A stretch of DNA of 64,000 nt from Veronia pacifica (GTDB taxonomy: Bacteria > Pseudomonadota > Gammaproteobacteria > Enterobacterales > Vibrionaceae): positions 1 to 64,000 of the forward strand of contig NZ_LYBM01000023.1 of assembly GCF_001707825.1 (NCBI RefSeq), in the 5' to 3' direction. This document shows, one piece after another, positions 29,915 to 40,083 of this stretch. The notes under the pieces were generated by a model. That model saw only the letters and a list, made by a program, of their open reading frames with translations. It did no database searches and was not told the origin of the DNA. A program made the translations under genes and the position numbers. Position 1 is the first letter of the stretch. The number at the start of each line of letters is the position of its first letter.

Positions 29915-32353
29915 TTAAAGCATGCTGGTCAGGCGGTTAATGTCTGACAACAGAGCACCTGCAGTCACATCCCGCCCTGCACCCGGGCCCCTTATCACCA
30001 AAGGATTTTCCCGATACCACTTGCTCTCAATGGCAAAAATATTGTCACAAGGCAGAAGGTTAGCGAGGGGATCATCATCCTGCAGAACTTCAAGACCCAC
30101 CCTTGCTTTTCCATCTTTCCCCAGACGGGCGACATATCTCAGAACACCCTGCTCTTTTTCAGCTTTTTTAAGCCAGGGAGCCAAATATTCATCAATGACC
30201 TGCGATTGCTCAAAAAAGTTTTCCAGCTCGAGACCTGACAGCTGTTCTGGCACCAGAGACTGCACCTGCACATCTTGCGGCTCAATAGCAAGGCCAGCTT
30301 CACGGGTGAGGATCACCAATTTTCGCATGACATCCGCACCGCTGAGATCCTCTCGCGGCTCCGGCTCAGTCAGTCCCTGCAACCATGCCTGTTCGAGCAG
30401 TGCAGAAAAACTCTGTCCGGGCTTATATTGCTGGAATAGCCAGGATAGTGTGCCAGAGAAAATACCTGATAGTGAGAGAACATCGTCTCCGCTTTCCTGT
30501 AAATCCCGGATGGCGTAATTTACTGGCAGCCCTGCACCGACAGTGGCGTTATAAAGCCAGCGACGCCCTGTTTTGGCAAATGCATCCTGTACCCGGTAGT
30601 AATCTTCAGAAGCAGCTGAGCCTGCATACTTATTAGCAGAGATCAGGTGAAAGCCATGCTCAGCCAGCACTGGATAGACATGAGATAACCCTGCATTCGC
30701 CGTCACATCCAATACGATGACATCGTCGTAGGGATGATTAAGTAATCTATCCAGCCACTGCCCTTTTTTGTACTCAACAGCATGAGAATCGAACAGCTCC
30801 GAGGCCGTTGCCGGATCGATTCCCTCGGGATCAAGCCACTGTCGCTGGCTATCTTGAACAGCAATCAGCGTGAAACTCATCCCATGACGTCGCTCAAGCG
30901 CAATTTTTTGTTCGGTGTAAAGCTCTAACCATCGGCTTCCGATATTGCCTTTACCTAACAACACCAGACCTATTTTTCTCTGGGCATGGAACAGTGCTTG
31001 GTGAATCACACTCACTAGTGCTGATGTGTCCACCTTGCGCATAATAGCTGCAATGCTGACACCAGCCAGAGATTCAGCGATAAACTCAATAGGCTGGCCT
31101 TTCAGTTGCTGATAAAAGCCATGACAGTGAATTGGATTAGATGTCACACCAGCTCCAACCGCCGCAACCATGCAGTAGCCTTCTCGAACGCTAATGTCAG
31201 CGTCAATGGCACTATCTCTAAGCAGGTCATAAACGTCATTCACGACCTCAGAGGTGAAGGCAAGCTGGATTCTATGCTGATCATCGCTCGAAGACTGAGC
31301 GAGAGCTGTCAAATTAATTTTGCTCAACAGAACATCAAGCTGCTCTTTGACATGGCGGAAATCATGTGAGGGATGCACATCAAGTTGCACCAAACAGACA
31401 CTGTCCAGTGACGTGATAATTTTAGCGCCACGACCGGAAGCCAAAACACGCTCTATGCGTGTTGAACCCGAATCTGGCTGATGGCTGCATCTCAGTGTAA
31501 GGTCTATAGCACTCTGTGAGACGGGCTGAAGGGTACGGCTGTGAAGCACTGGAGCAGCAAGCCTTGCCAGCTCCGCCGCTTCATCAAGACGTAACAAAGA
31601 TAGCAGACACGCATCCTCTACCAATCTGGGATCGGCACTGTAAACACCGGCAACATCACTCCAGATAGTTACCCGGGATACATCCGCTAATGCACCAATC
31701 ACAGTTGCAGAATAGTCAGAACCATTTCGACCCAGCAGGACTGTGTCTCCAGCCGTACCTTGAGCCATGAATCCTGTGATCACAACACGCATGCCCTGCC
31801 GCTGTACGAGCTGCTCATTGAGCAGCGGCCACGAGCGTGCCCGGTCAACTTCAGGCTGTGCAGAACGCTCCGCACGCAAAAAGGTACGGGAATCGAGATG
31901 AACTGCAGCAAGTCCAAGTTGGTTCAACAAAGCAGCGAGCACCCGGGTGGACCAAACTTCACCAAAACCCTGAGCCCACGCTCTCTGGCTGCCAGACATC
32001 TGCTCTTCACCTGCTTTTGCAAGCAAGCTGAAGTCGCTGTAAAGCTCGTCCACCAGCACTTGTTTGTCGTCACCCTCAATCAGGTTCTCGATCAAATCCT
32101 GTTGAAATTTCCTCAGTGACTGCAGCGCTTCATGAGCCATTCGACCGTCTTTGTCGAGCAGTGCCAGCCACTCAATCAGGCGGTTAGTGGTTTTGCCCGC
32201 TGCCGACACCACAATAAGATCATCATTACTGCTGTATTGCTGAAGGATCTCCGCTACACGACGAAAACAGTCGGGATCAGCAAGGCTACTGCCGCCGAAT
32301 TTGTGAAGTTGCCTCACGCGTCCTTGTGAGTCAGTGCTGTCAGACAGGGTCAT
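29915..32353 (-). CDS. metL: Bifunctional aspartokinase / homoserine dehydrogenase II
   Basis: First and third steps of the aspartate family pathway toward methionine. The aspartokinase part (about 1-290) has LHKFGGSSLAD (residues 16-26) and GRNGSDYSATVIG; a degenerate regulatory region follows; the dehydrogenase part (about 460-812) has VLLGKGNIGSRWLELY (Rossmann) and ATVGAGLPVN. 812 residues, as E. coli MetL. Its start overlaps the metB stop by 4 bases, so metBL is translationally coupled. The upstream MET boxes imply MetJ repression. Confidence 0.96.
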   Translation of the reverse strand: MTLSDSTDSQGRVRQLHKFGGSSLADPDCFRRVAEILQQYSSNDDLIVVSAAGKTTNRLIEWLALLDKDGRMAHEALQSLRKFQQDLIENLIEGDDKQVLVDELYSDFSLLAKAGEEQMSGSQRAWAQGFGEVWSTRVLAALLNQLGLAAVHLDSRTFLRAERSAQPEVDRARSWPLLNEQLVQRQGMRVVITGFMAQGTAGDTVLLGRNGSDYSATVIGALADVSRVTIWSDVAGVYSADPRLVEDACLLSLLRLDEAAELARLAAPVLHSRTLQPVSQSAIDLTLRCSHQPDSGSTRIERVLASGRGAKIITSLDSVCLVQLDVHPSHDFRHVKEQLDVLLSKINLTALAQSSSDDQHRIQLAFTSEVVNDVYDLLRDSAIDADISVREGYCMVAAVGAGVTSNPIHCHGFYQQLKGQPIEFIAESLAGVSIAAIMRKVDTSALVSVIHQALFHAQRKIGLVLLGKGNIGSRWLELYTEQKIALERRHGMSFTLIAVQDSQRQWLDPEGIDPATASELFDSHAVEYKKGQWLDRLLNHPYDDVIVLDVTANAGLSHVYPVLAEHGFHLISANKYAGSAASEDYYRVQDAFAKTGRRWLYNATVGAGLPVNYAIRDLQESGDDVLSLSGIFSGTLSWLFQQYKPGQSFSALLEQAWLQGLTEPEPREDLSGADVMRKLVILTREAGLAIEPQDVQVQSLVPEQLSGLELENFFEQSQVIDEYLAPWLKKAEKEQGVLRYVARLGKDGKARVGLEVLQDDDPLANLLPCDNIFAIESKWYRENPLVIRGPGAGRDVTAGALLSDINRLTSML

Positions 32354-33516
32354 GACCGATTATCTCCTAAGGTTCTGAATGCATGCTGTAAATCAGCGAT
32401 CAAGTCCTGCGGGTCTTCCAGTCCCACAGAAAGACGTAACAGGGTTGGTGCCAGTCCAGCTTCAGCCTGTGCCTCATCACTCATTGCTCTGTGAGTCATT
32501 GAGCCCGGGTGGGTGACAAGGCTCTCAACGCCGCCAAGCGACTCGGCAAGTGAAAATAGCTTCAATGCACCAAGGAATACTTTTAGGCCTTCGAGATCGG
32601 CATCCAGTTCAAAGCTCAGCATACCGCCGAAGCCTGACTGTTGTTTCACCGCTATCTCATGGCCGGGATGTTCCTTCAGAGATGGGTGATAAATCTTACG
32701 AACAGCAGACTCTTTTGCCAAATAAGCAAGAATTTCTTCAGCACCGCGCTCATGCTGACGCATTCGGGCACCCAACGTTCTCAGTCCGCGTAATGTCATG
32801 AAGCTGTCAAAGGCATTGCCTGTCGCGCCGATACAGTTACCCCACCAGGCAAGGCTTTCTGCCAATTCAGGATCTTTCGCCACCACGGCTCCGCCGACCG
32901 AATCAGAGTGGCCGTTGATATATTTCGTCGTGGAATGGATAACAAAATCCGCGCCCAAAGTGAGCGGTTGCTGAAGCACAGGTGAAAGGAAAGTATTGTC
33001 GACAGCAACCCAAGCACCAACTTTGTGTGCCTGCTCGCAAATGGCGGCAATATCTACCACACGTAGTAATGGGTTTGACGGTGTTTCGACCATGACCAGC
33101 TTCGGCTTACGTGCCAAGGCTTTCTGCAACGCTTCATTGTCAGACTGATCAACAAACTCTACAGAGAAGGCACCTTTCTTAGAGCGGGAATCAAATAAAC
33201 GATAGGTACCGCCGTAGCAATCATGGGGAGCGATAATCAGGTCATCGCTGTCCAGAAGAGATACCAGAAGGTTAATGGCTGACATGCCACAGCTTGTGAC
33301 CACCGCCCCTGCACCGCCCTCCAGCTCGGTTAGAGCCGTTTCAAGATGAGATCGGGTTGGGTTGCCTCCCCGGGCATAGTCATATTTTGGAACAGCGCCA
33401 AATTCAGGAAAAGTAAAATTGGTCGAGAGATATAACGGCGGCACTACGGCCTGATGTTGTGTATCTGTCGCGATACCGGTTCTCACTGCAATTGTATCGC
33501 GTTTGCTGTTGCTCAT
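32350..33516 (-). CDS. metB: Cystathionine gamma-synthase
   Basis: PLP enzyme making cystathionine from O-succinylhomoserine and cysteine. The PLP Lys lies in VIHSTTKYINGHSDSVGG; VVTSCGMSA and YARGGNPTRSHLE are typical of the Cys/Met metabolism family. The ATG at 33516 (MSNSKRDTIAVRTG) has AAGGA 7 bases upstream and gives 388 residues; 12 extra in-frame residues up to 33552 are not expected. Confidence 0.96.
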   Translation of the reverse strand: MSNSKRDTIAVRTGIATDTQHQAVVPPLYLSTNFTFPEFGAVPKYDYARGGNPTRSHLETALTELEGGAGAVVTSCGMSAINLLVSLLDSDDLIIAPHDCYGGTYRLFDSRSKKGAFSVEFVDQSDNEALQKALARKPKLVMVETPSNPLLRVVDIAAICEQAHKVGAWVAVDNTFLSPVLQQPLTLGADFVIHSTTKYINGHSDSVGGAVVAKDPELAESLAWWGNCIGATGNAFDSFMTLRGLRTLGARMRQHERGAEEILAYLAKESAVRKIYHPSLKEHPGHEIAVKQQSGFGGMLSFELDADLEGLKVFLGALKLFSLAESLGGVESLVTHPGSMTHRAMSDEAQAEAGLAPTLLRLSVGLEDPQDLIADLQHAFRTLGDNRS

Positions 33517-33584
33517 CTTGAATCCTTCCCTGTGCCATAAAAATCTATACAAGCTTAGCTCTTCACCTTACCGATCACATAACA

Positions 33585-33616
33585 AGACGTCAATACTTCT
33601 AGACGTCTAAATGTCT
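33585..33616. promoter_or_regulatory. Four tandem MET boxes (MetJ operator)
   Basis: Consecutive 8-mers AGACGTCA / ATACTTCT / AGACGTCT / AAATGTCT match the AGACGTCT consensus at 7, 5, 8 and 5-6 positions. They lie in the divergent metB-metJ gap, the classic site for MetJ repression of metBL and autoregulation of metJ. Confidence 0.9.
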
Positions 33617-33723
33617 TTACTTATGGCAGTTAATCTGGCTAAAATTTAACATCATCTAACCTGGCCATGGGTAACCGGGGCAGACATAATAAACAATGCA
33701 AATAACCGCTGAGAAGGTGATTA

Positions 33724-34041
33724 ATGGCAGACTGGAATGGTGAGTATATTAACCCTTATGCTGAGCATGGTAAAAAGAAAGAACAGGTAAAAAAAATTAC
33801 CGTCTCTATACCACTCAAGGTACTGAAGATTTTAACGGATGAGCGTACTCGCCGTCAGGTTAACAATCTTCGTCATGCAACAAACAGTGAGTTGCTCTGT
33901 GAAGCATTCCTACATGCCTACACTGGACAGCCCCTGCCAACAGACGACGATATTCGCAAAGATAAATCAGACAGCGTACCGGCCGAAGTGAAACGGATCA
34001 TGAAAGAACGCGGTATTGAGTTTGACGAAGAAGAATATTGA
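33724..34041 (+). CDS. metJ: Methionine repressor MetJ
   Basis: Ribbon-helix-helix repressor using S-adenosylmethionine as corepressor. The beta strand [20 protein letters not shown] contacts DNA, followed by [26 protein letters not shown]. 105 residues, the exact family length. Divergent from metB across the MET boxes. Confidence 0.97.
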   Translation: MADWNGEYINPYAEHGKKKEQVKKITVSIPLKVLKILTDERTRRQVNNLRHATNSELLCEAFLHAYTGQPLPTDDDIRKDKSDSVPAEVKRIMKERGIEFDEEEY

Positions 34042-34042
34042 T

Positions 34043-34072
34043 AAAAAAACCAGCCTAGGGCTGGTTTTTTTA
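34043..34072. terminator. Terminator between metJ and the malic enzyme gene
   Basis: AAAAAACCAGCC, TAGG loop, GGCTGGTTTTTTT. A- and T-runs on both sides make it usable by both convergent genes. Confidence 0.85.
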
Positions 34073-34093
34073 TCGCTAACGAAGTGCTCGCTA

Positions 34094-35338
34094 TTACGCC
34101 ATATAATTATCTGGCATCTCAATGCGGGCAACGCCAGAGTCAACCGCAGCCTGAGCCACCGCTTTTGCCACACGGGGTAGTAAGCGGCCATCCATTGGCT
34201 TGGGAATAATGTAATCAGGCCCGAAGCTTAACGCCTTGGAACCCGATGCTTTGAGCACCTCTTCAGGCACGGGTTCTTTCGCAAGAGAACGGATGGCATT
34301 CACGGCTGCCAATTTCATCTCATCGTTGATCTGACTGGCTCGTACATCCAACGCTCCGCGGAAGATAAACGGGAAACAAAGCACATTGTTTACCTGATTC
34401 GGATAATCAGAGCGGCCTGTTCCCATAATAAGGTCATCACGAACCTGATGCGCCAACTCAGGCTTAATTTCCGGATCAGGGTTTGAACAGGCAAAAACAA
34501 CTGGCTTTTCTGCCATCAACTTCAGTGCCTCCGGCGAGAGAAGATCTGGGCCAGACACACCAATAAAGATATCAGCACCTTCAATCACATCTTCAAGCGA
34601 ACGTTTGTCTGTGTTATTCGCGAACTGCTGTTTGTACTGGTTGATGTCGTCGCGGCGGGTGTGAATGACGCCCTTGCGATCCAACATGTAAATTTTTTCA
34701 CGCTGTGCACCACATTTTATCAGCAGCTCCATACAGGCCACCGCTGCAGCACCCGCCCCAAGACAGACTATCACCGCGTCGCTGATATCTTTGCCTTGCA
34801 GTTCAAGTGCATTCAGCATACCAGCCGCAGTGACAATCGCTGTTCCATGCTGATCATCATGAAAAACAGGGACATTACAACGTTCAATCAATTGCTTCTC
34901 TATCTCGAAGCAGTCAGGCGCCTTAATATCTTCTAAATTGATACCGCCGAATGTGTCGGCAATGTTGGCGACTGTGTCAACAAACTCGTCAATTGTTCGG
35001 TGCTTGACTTCGATGTCTATCGAATCAAGATTGGCAAACCGCTTAAACAGCAGCGCCTTACCTTCCATCACAGGTTTCGAAGCCAAGGGCCCCAAGTTTC
35101 CCAACCCAAGAATTGCTGTGCCATTTGAAATCACAGCAACCATGTTGCCCTTTGCTGTGTATTTATAAACGTTATCAGCATCTTGAGCGATTTCTCTGAC
35201 CGGCTCAGCAACACCCGGGCTATATGCCAGAGCAAGATCTTCTACGGTATTGGCTGGTTTTGTAAGTTCTACAGAGATTTTGCCTGGTACCGGATTAGAG
35301 TGGTAATCCAGTGCCATCTGGCGTCTATCTTCAGACAT
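34094..35338 (-). CDS. NAD(P)-dependent malic enzyme, short single-domain type
   Basis: Oxidative decarboxylation of malate to pyruvate. VEDLALAYSPGVAEPVREI and YTAKGNMVAVISNGTAILGLGNLGPLASKPVMEGKA carry substrate and metal residues; VFHDDQHGTAI holds the metal Asp pair; the Rossmann motif is VCLGAGAAAVACMELL. 414 residues and no phosphotransacetylase tail, so this is neither MaeA (about 565) nor MaeB (about 760) of E. coli. Cofactor preference cannot be read. Confidence 0.9.
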   Translation of the reverse strand: MSEDRRQMALDYHSNPVPGKISVELTKPANTVEDLALAYSPGVAEPVREIAQDADNVYKYTAKGNMVAVISNGTAILGLGNLGPLASKPVMEGKALLFKRFANLDSIDIEVKHRTIDEFVDTVANIADTFGGINLEDIKAPDCFEIEKQLIERCNVPVFHDDQHGTAIVTAAGMLNALELQGKDISDAVIVCLGAGAAAVACMELLIKCGAQREKIYMLDRKGVIHTRRDDINQYKQQFANNTDKRSLEDVIEGADIFIGVSGPDLLSPEALKLMAEKPVVFACSNPDPEIKPELAHQVRDDLIMGTGRSDYPNQVNNVLCFPFIFRGALDVRASQINDEMKLAAVNAIRSLAKEPVPEEVLKASGSKALSFGPDYIIPKPMDGRLLPRVAKAVAQAAVDSGVARIEMPDNYMA

Positions 35339-35511
35339 TTTATTTTAATCCTACTTTTAGTCTTTAAAGCTTACCTGTTTTAAGGCTAGCAAGCGAAAAA
35401 CGTCATGGTAAGCGCAAGGGAGAGATATATGCGCCAAAAGACGATGTTAGCCTAGTAAAAGACATTGTGCCATAGGAGGACAGGCTGGTATGCGGGGGTG
35501 TCTGAAAGGTG

Positions 35512-35540
35512 AAAAAAAAGGTGCCAATCGGCACCTTTTT
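35512..35540 (-). terminator. Terminator of rpmE
   Basis: On the minus strand GGTGCC, GATT loop, GGCACC and eight T. It is symmetrical enough to work on the plus strand too. Confidence 0.85.
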
Positions 35541-35558
35541 CTTTGCTTTTGGGAAAGC

Positions 35559-35771
35559 TTATTTCGCGCCCAGTACGCCGAAACGCTTCTTGAAGCGGTC
35601 AACGCGGCCACCGGTATCAACGATACGTTGCTTACCAGTGTAGAATGGGTGGCATTTGTCACAAACATCCAGGTTGATGTCTTTACCTAGAGTTGTTTTG
35701 AATACGAAAGTATTTCCGCAAGAACATTTTGCAGATACTTCTTCATAGTTTGGATGGATACCAGCTTTCAT
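35559..35771 (-). CDS. rpmE: 50S ribosomal protein L31 (zinc-binding form)
   Basis: Ribosomal protein bL31 of the central protuberance. Zinc ligands are Cys16, Cys18 (CSC), Cys37 and Cys40 (CDKC), marking the C+ type that a zinc-independent paralogue replaces under zinc limitation. I start at [12 protein letters not shown] (35771) with GAGG 8 bases upstream; 70 residues. The longer frame to 35843 is not family-like. Confidence 0.97.
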   Translation of the reverse strand: MKAGIHPNYEEVSAKCSCGNTFVFKTTLGKDINLDVCDKCHPFYTGKQRIVDTGGRVDRFKKRFGVLGAK

Positions 35772-36034
35772 AGGGATTACCTCAAATAAAGGCCGTGTCG
35801 CTCTCCCGATCCTAAGCCGGGCACCACACGTCGTTAACAACAAATTGTAAGGCGCGGATTCTAATCAAGCGCGACCGATATAGCAACTTTTTTGTTCAAT
35901 CGACGTTGCTTTCTTTCGAAATCATATCTCTATAATCCAGAGCAAGCTTTGACAAGACAGACTTTGCGGCATCTGCTCACGGGGTTACACTATATCCATA
36001 CAATCTACTATTTCCCAGAGACCCCTTCCCAGTC

Positions 36035-38233
36035 ATGACTCCCACTATTGCCCGTGTTGCGCTCCCGGTGCCTCTACACAAAACCTTCGACTATCTGATC
36101 AAGCCAGAGCAGCCTCCCGCTGTGGGCGGCAGGGTAAAGGTACCATTCGGTCGCCAGAGTAAAATAGGAATAGTGATTGAGCTGACTGACTGCTCTGAGT
36201 TTTCAGTTGAACAGCTCAAACAGATCCAGGAAGTTATTGATCATCAACCTCTTTGGCCACAGACCCTCTATCGTATTCTCGAATGGGCAAGCCGCTACTA
36301 CCAGTACCCTCTCGGCGAGGCACTGGCAACCATTATGCCCGGTGCACTGCGCAAAGGAAAAGCGGCCAGTCATAATGATGAAGACCACTGGCGACTCACC
36401 CGCAATGGTATGGATATGCCGTCCGGTACGCTGAGTAGAGCTCCGAAGCAAGAACGTCTGATCAGCGCACTGAAAAAAGGAAGCATGAGCCAGTCTGATA
36501 TTCAGACATTAGATATCAGCAACCCGGTAATAAAAGCCGTTGACGATAAAGGCTATATTGAACGTTGCGCAGCACCTGCCCCTTCGCCATGGCAGGACAG
36601 TTTCCAGATCACGGAAGAAAAACCGACGCTCAATCATGAGCAGGCCATGGCCGTGGCGACCATCAATGCCAATCAGGACTTCGCCAGTTATTTACTCGAA
36701 GGTGTTACTGGCTCGGGAAAAACAGAAGTTTACCTTAATCTGATCGAACCGGTTCTCAAACGGGGTCAGCAAGCACTTATTCTAGTGCCTGAGATAGGGC
36801 TGACACCGCAAACAATTAACCGCTTCAAACGTCGTTTTTCTGTTCCAGTCGCAGTGATGCACTCAGGACTCAACGAGACAGAACGCCTCAATGCCTGGCT
36901 GGATGCCAGAGATAACCGTGCAGCGATTATTATCGGTACTCGCTCAGCCTTGTTCTCTCCCAGTCATCACACTGGCATTATCATCATTGATGAGGAGCAT
37001 GACAGTTCTTACAAACAACAGGACAGTTTCCGTTATCATGCCCGCGATCTTGCTGTATTCAGAGCCCGGGAAGAGAACATTCCTATTGTACTGGGATCAG
37101 CAACGCCATCTTTGGAAACCCTCCACAATGCCAAAACAGGTAAATACCATCATCTAACCCTTGCTCGCCGAGCAGGTAATGCTGTCAAAGCAAAACACGG
37201 TGTGCTGGATATTCGCGGTTTGCACCTTGAGGCTGGCCTGTCAGCCCCCCTGATTGCGGAAATGCGCAATCAGTTGTCACAGGGCAATCAGGTCATGCTA
37301 TTTCTGAATCGTCGGGGATACTCTCCCGCGATGATGTGTCATGAGTGTGGTTGGCTGGCTGAGTGTAAACGTTGTGACGCTTACTTCACGCTTTATCAAC
37401 AGTATCGTGAATTGCGCTGCCATCACTGTGCAGTGCAGATTCCTGTCCCTCTTCAGTGCGGACAGTGCGGCTCAACCCAGCTCATCAGTGTCGGCGTGGG
37501 GACAGAACAGCTTGAACAGCATTTGGAAACCTTATTCCCTGAATATAAAACCATCAGGATTGACCGCGACAATACTCGGCGAAAAGGCTCACTTGAGGGA
37601 TACCTGCAAGCCATTCACAACAATGAATATCAGATCCTTATCGGAACACAGATGCTGGCGAAAGGTCATCACTTCCCCAATGTCACCTTAGTTGCTCTTG
37701 TCGATGTTGACAGTGCACTATTCAGCAATGATTTCAGAGCACCAGAGCGTCTGGCTCAGCTTTTTGTTCAGGTGGCAGGGCGTGCAGGACGGGCGAGTAA
37801 GCCGGGCCTAGTGTTACTTCAGACCCACCACCCTGATCACGCACTTTTGCAGGCATTAATTCAGAAGGGATATCAGGATTTTTCTGTTAATGCACTGAAT
37901 GAAAGACAACAAGCTATGTTACCGCCCTTCAGCTATTTTGCCCTTTTGCGGGCAGAGGGATTTGAATCAGAGCCAGTTGAGCAGTTTCTTCATCAAGCCA
38001 GAACCATATTTGAAGCATCTCCTTTTGAGAGTGAAGAATGCGCCGTGCTTGGACCAGCGCCAGCACCTTTAGCTCGCCGGGCAGGGAAATATCGTTGGCA
38101 ACTGATCTTTCAGGCCCCCAACCGCCGCCTGTTACAGCAACGTCTCTCGTTAGCACTGCCAGCACTGCTACAGTTGCCTCTCGCTAAAAAGGTACGCTGG
38201 TCCCTTGATGTTGAACCGCAGGACATGAGCTGA
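36035..38233 (+). CDS. priA: Primosomal replication restart helicase PriA
   Basis: Restarts stalled replication forks. N-terminal DNA-binding fold (VALPVPLHKTFDYLI); Walker A GVTGSGKTEVY near residues 226-236; DEEH box IIDEEHDSSYKQ; zinc-binding Cys cluster at about 435-480 (CHECGWLAECKRC, CHHC, CGQCGS); helicase motifs GTQMLAKGHHFPNVTLV and QVAGRAGR. 732 residues. Divergent from rpmE. Confidence 0.97.
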   Translation: MTPTIARVALPVPLHKTFDYLIKPEQPPAVGGRVKVPFGRQSKIGIVIELTDCSEFSVEQLKQIQEVIDHQPLWPQTLYRILEWASRYYQYPLGEALATIMPGALRKGKAASHNDEDHWRLTRNGMDMPSGTLSRAPKQERLISALKKGSMSQSDIQTLDISNPVIKAVDDKGYIERCAAPAPSPWQDSFQITEEKPTLNHEQAMAVATINANQDFASYLLEGVTGSGKTEVYLNLIEPVLKRGQQALILVPEIGLTPQTINRFKRRFSVPVAVMHSGLNETERLNAWLDARDNRAAIIIGTRSALFSPSHHTGIIIIDEEHDSSYKQQDSFRYHARDLAVFRAREENIPIVLGSATPSLETLHNAKTGKYHHLTLARRAGNAVKAKHGVLDIRGLHLEAGLSAPLIAEMRNQLSQGNQVMLFLNRRGYSPAMMCHECGWLAECKRCDAYFTLYQQYRELRCHHCAVQIPVPLQCGQCGSTQLISVGVGTEQLEQHLETLFPEYKTIRIDRDNTRRKGSLEGYLQAIHNNEYQILIGTQMLAKGHHFPNVTLVALVDVDSALFSNDFRAPERLAQLFVQVAGRAGRASKPGLVLLQTHHPDHALLQALIQKGYQDFSVNALNERQQAMLPPFSYFALLRAEGFESEPVEQFLHQARTIFEASPFESEECAVLGPAPAPLARRAGKYRWQLIFQAPNRRLLQQRLSLALPALLQLPLAKKVRWSLDVEPQDMS

Positions 38234-38400
38234 TTAATTTTTATTCATTTAAGCCGATCTGGTTCACAAATTGATTGTAATTAGTGTTACCGTGGGCATG
38301 TTTCATCGCATATCTAACGAGTACAATGTGATTGGAGTGTTAAATTTTTTCAATTTTTGTTGACCCTTTAGGGAATAAAAGGAACAAGAGGAACTTTATT

Positions 38401-39405
38401 ATGGCGACAATGAAGGACGTTGCCCAGCTGGCCGGCGTGTCTACGGCTACTGTCTCTCGAGCGCTGATGAACCCGGAGAAGGTTTCGGCATCGACCCGAA
38501 AGAAAGTTGAACAGGCTGTGATGGATGCAGGATACAGCCCCAACTCGCTGGCGCGCAACTTAAGACGTAACGAATCAAAAACCATTGTGGCAATTGTGCC
38601 CGATATCTGTGACCCATACTTCTCAGAGATCATCCGCGGTATTGAAGAAGCGGCAATGGAACATGGCTATCTGGTTCTGCTCGGTGACAGCGGCCAACAG
38701 GAAAGTCGCGAAAGTTCATTCGTCAACTTGGTGTTCACCAAGCAGGCAGACGGTATGCTGCTACTCGGCACCGACTTACCGTTTGACGTGAGTAAACCAG
38801 AGCAGAAAAATCTGCCCCCAATGGTAATGGCCTGTGAATACGCCCCTGAGCTCGAACTGCCTACAGTCCATATTGATAACCTCACTGCTGCCTTTGAAGC
38901 CGTCAACTATCTGACTCAGGTTGGCCACAAGCGAATCGCGCAAATTACCGGCCGTCCGGACGCTGCATTAACCCAGTTCAGAATGCAAGGCTACCAACAA
39001 GCTCTTAGACGCTGCGGTGTGCCTATCAACCCTGCTTATAACGTAGAAGGCGATTTCACCTTCTCCGCCGGTGCTCGTGCAATGACGACACTACTCTCGC
39101 TGCCGCAACCGCCAACCGCTGTCTTCTGTCACAGTGATGTTATGGCTATCGGTGCGATGCAACAGGCAAAACGCTTAGGCTTCCGCGTCCCACACGACAT
39201 TTCAATCGTCGGTTTTGACGACATCCAGTTTGCGGAATACTGCGATCCAGCACTGACAACAGTCTCACAGCCCCGTTATGACATTGGTCGTCAGGCCATG
39301 CTGATGTTGCTGAAACTAATGAAGGGAACAGACATTCAGGCAGGCTCCCACTTGCTTGATTCGAAACTGGTGATTCGTGAGAGTGTTGCACCGCCTTCAC
39401 GCTAA
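38401..39405 (+). CDS. cytR: LacI-family regulator CytR
   Basis: Repressor of nucleoside uptake and use that works with CRP; cytidine is the inducer in E. coli. N-terminal HTH MKDVAQLAGVSTATVSRALMNP (residues 4-25) and hinge NSLARNLRR; periplasmic-binding-like sensor domain with SIVGFDDIQFAEYCDPALTTV. 334 residues. GAGGAAC precedes the ATG. TGTGATTGGAGTGTTA at 38327-38342 has one good CRP half-site, compatible with CRP/CytR self-control. In the priA-cytR-ftsN order of E. coli. Confidence 0.92.
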   Translation: MATMKDVAQLAGVSTATVSRALMNPEKVSASTRKKVEQAVMDAGYSPNSLARNLRRNESKTIVAIVPDICDPYFSEIIRGIEEAAMEHGYLVLLGDSGQQESRESSFVNLVFTKQADGMLLLGTDLPFDVSKPEQKNLPPMVMACEYAPELELPTVHIDNLTAAFEAVNYLTQVGHKRIAQITGRPDAALTQFRMQGYQQALRRCGVPINPAYNVEGDFTFSAGARAMTTLLSLPQPPTAVFCHSDVMAIGAMQQAKRLGFRVPHDISIVGFDDIQFAEYCDPALTTVSQPRYDIGRQAMLMLLKLMKGTDIQAGSHLLDSKLVIRESVAPPSR

Positions 39406-39482
39406 GTCGGTCAGGTGCTGGCAACCGCCAGCACAACCCTTTAACATAAAGGCTTCTAGTATCAGACTGAATCGATTACGAA

Positions 39483-40043
39483 GTGGCCACCAGAGATTAT
39501 GTAAAGCGCAGCACCCCACCGCGCAGAAAACCGAAAGGTAGTAAAAAGGCATCTCCCTCTCAAGGACGCGGCTTTCCCAAGTGGCTCTTTTTGATTGCAC
39601 TGACCATGGCCGGGCTGTTTGGCTTTGGTCTTTATTACCTCTCTGTCAGCACGCCTCCAGCACCGTCTCCAGCCGCAGTGAGTAAACCAAAAGCGCCAAA
39701 AAAAGAGAATACGCTACCACCTAAGCCGGAAGAGTCTTGGAGCTATATTGAGGAGCTGGAAAATAAGCAGGTAGAAGTCGAGGCGAAAGAACAACAGCTA
39801 TCCGCCCGCCCTTATCTGATGCAGTGCGGCGCATACAAAAGCGAAAATCAAGCCAGCGAGCGTAAAGCCATGATTGCCTTTCAGGGTATTGAAAGTCAGG
39901 TAAAAGCGAGTCAGGGCAAAAAAGGGATGTGGTATCGGGTAGTCCTTGGCCCCTACCCACAAAAGCGCAAAGCAGAACGCGACAGAAACTTATTGAGAAA
40001 AGCAGGTATTGAACCCTGCGCCATCTGGTTTTGGCCGGAATAG
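39483..40043 (+). CDS. ftsN: Cell division protein FtsN
   Basis: Late divisome protein that triggers septal peptidoglycan synthesis. Short basic cytoplasmic tail (ATRDYVKRSTPPRRKPKG), transmembrane helix at about 38-58 (WLFLIALTMAGLFGFGLYYL), Pro/Lys-rich linker, and C-terminal SPOR domain (YLMQCGAYKSENQASERKA to EPCAIW). 186 residues, shorter than E. coli FtsN (319) because the linker is short. The start is GTG at 39483 with no clear ribosome site, suggesting low translation. Confidence 0.9.
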   Translation: MATRDYVKRSTPPRRKPKGSKKASPSQGRGFPKWLFLIALTMAGLFGFGLYYLSVSTPPAPSPAAVSKPKAPKKENTLPPKPEESWSYIEELENKQVEVEAKEQQLSARPYLMQCGAYKSENQASERKAMIAFQGIESQVKASQGKKGMWYRVVLGPYPQKRKAERDRNLLRKAGIEPCAIWFWPE

Positions 40044-40057
40044 ATAAAATAGCCTTC

Positions 40058-40078
40058 GCGGGGAAATCTTCTCCCCGC
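40058..40078. repeat. Hairpin after ftsN
   Basis: GCGGGGA, 7-base loop, TCCCCGC. No T-run follows. It sits between ftsN and the hslV heat-shock promoter and may protect the ftsN mRNA end or slow readthrough. Confidence 0.45.
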
Positions 40079-40083
40079 CCTAC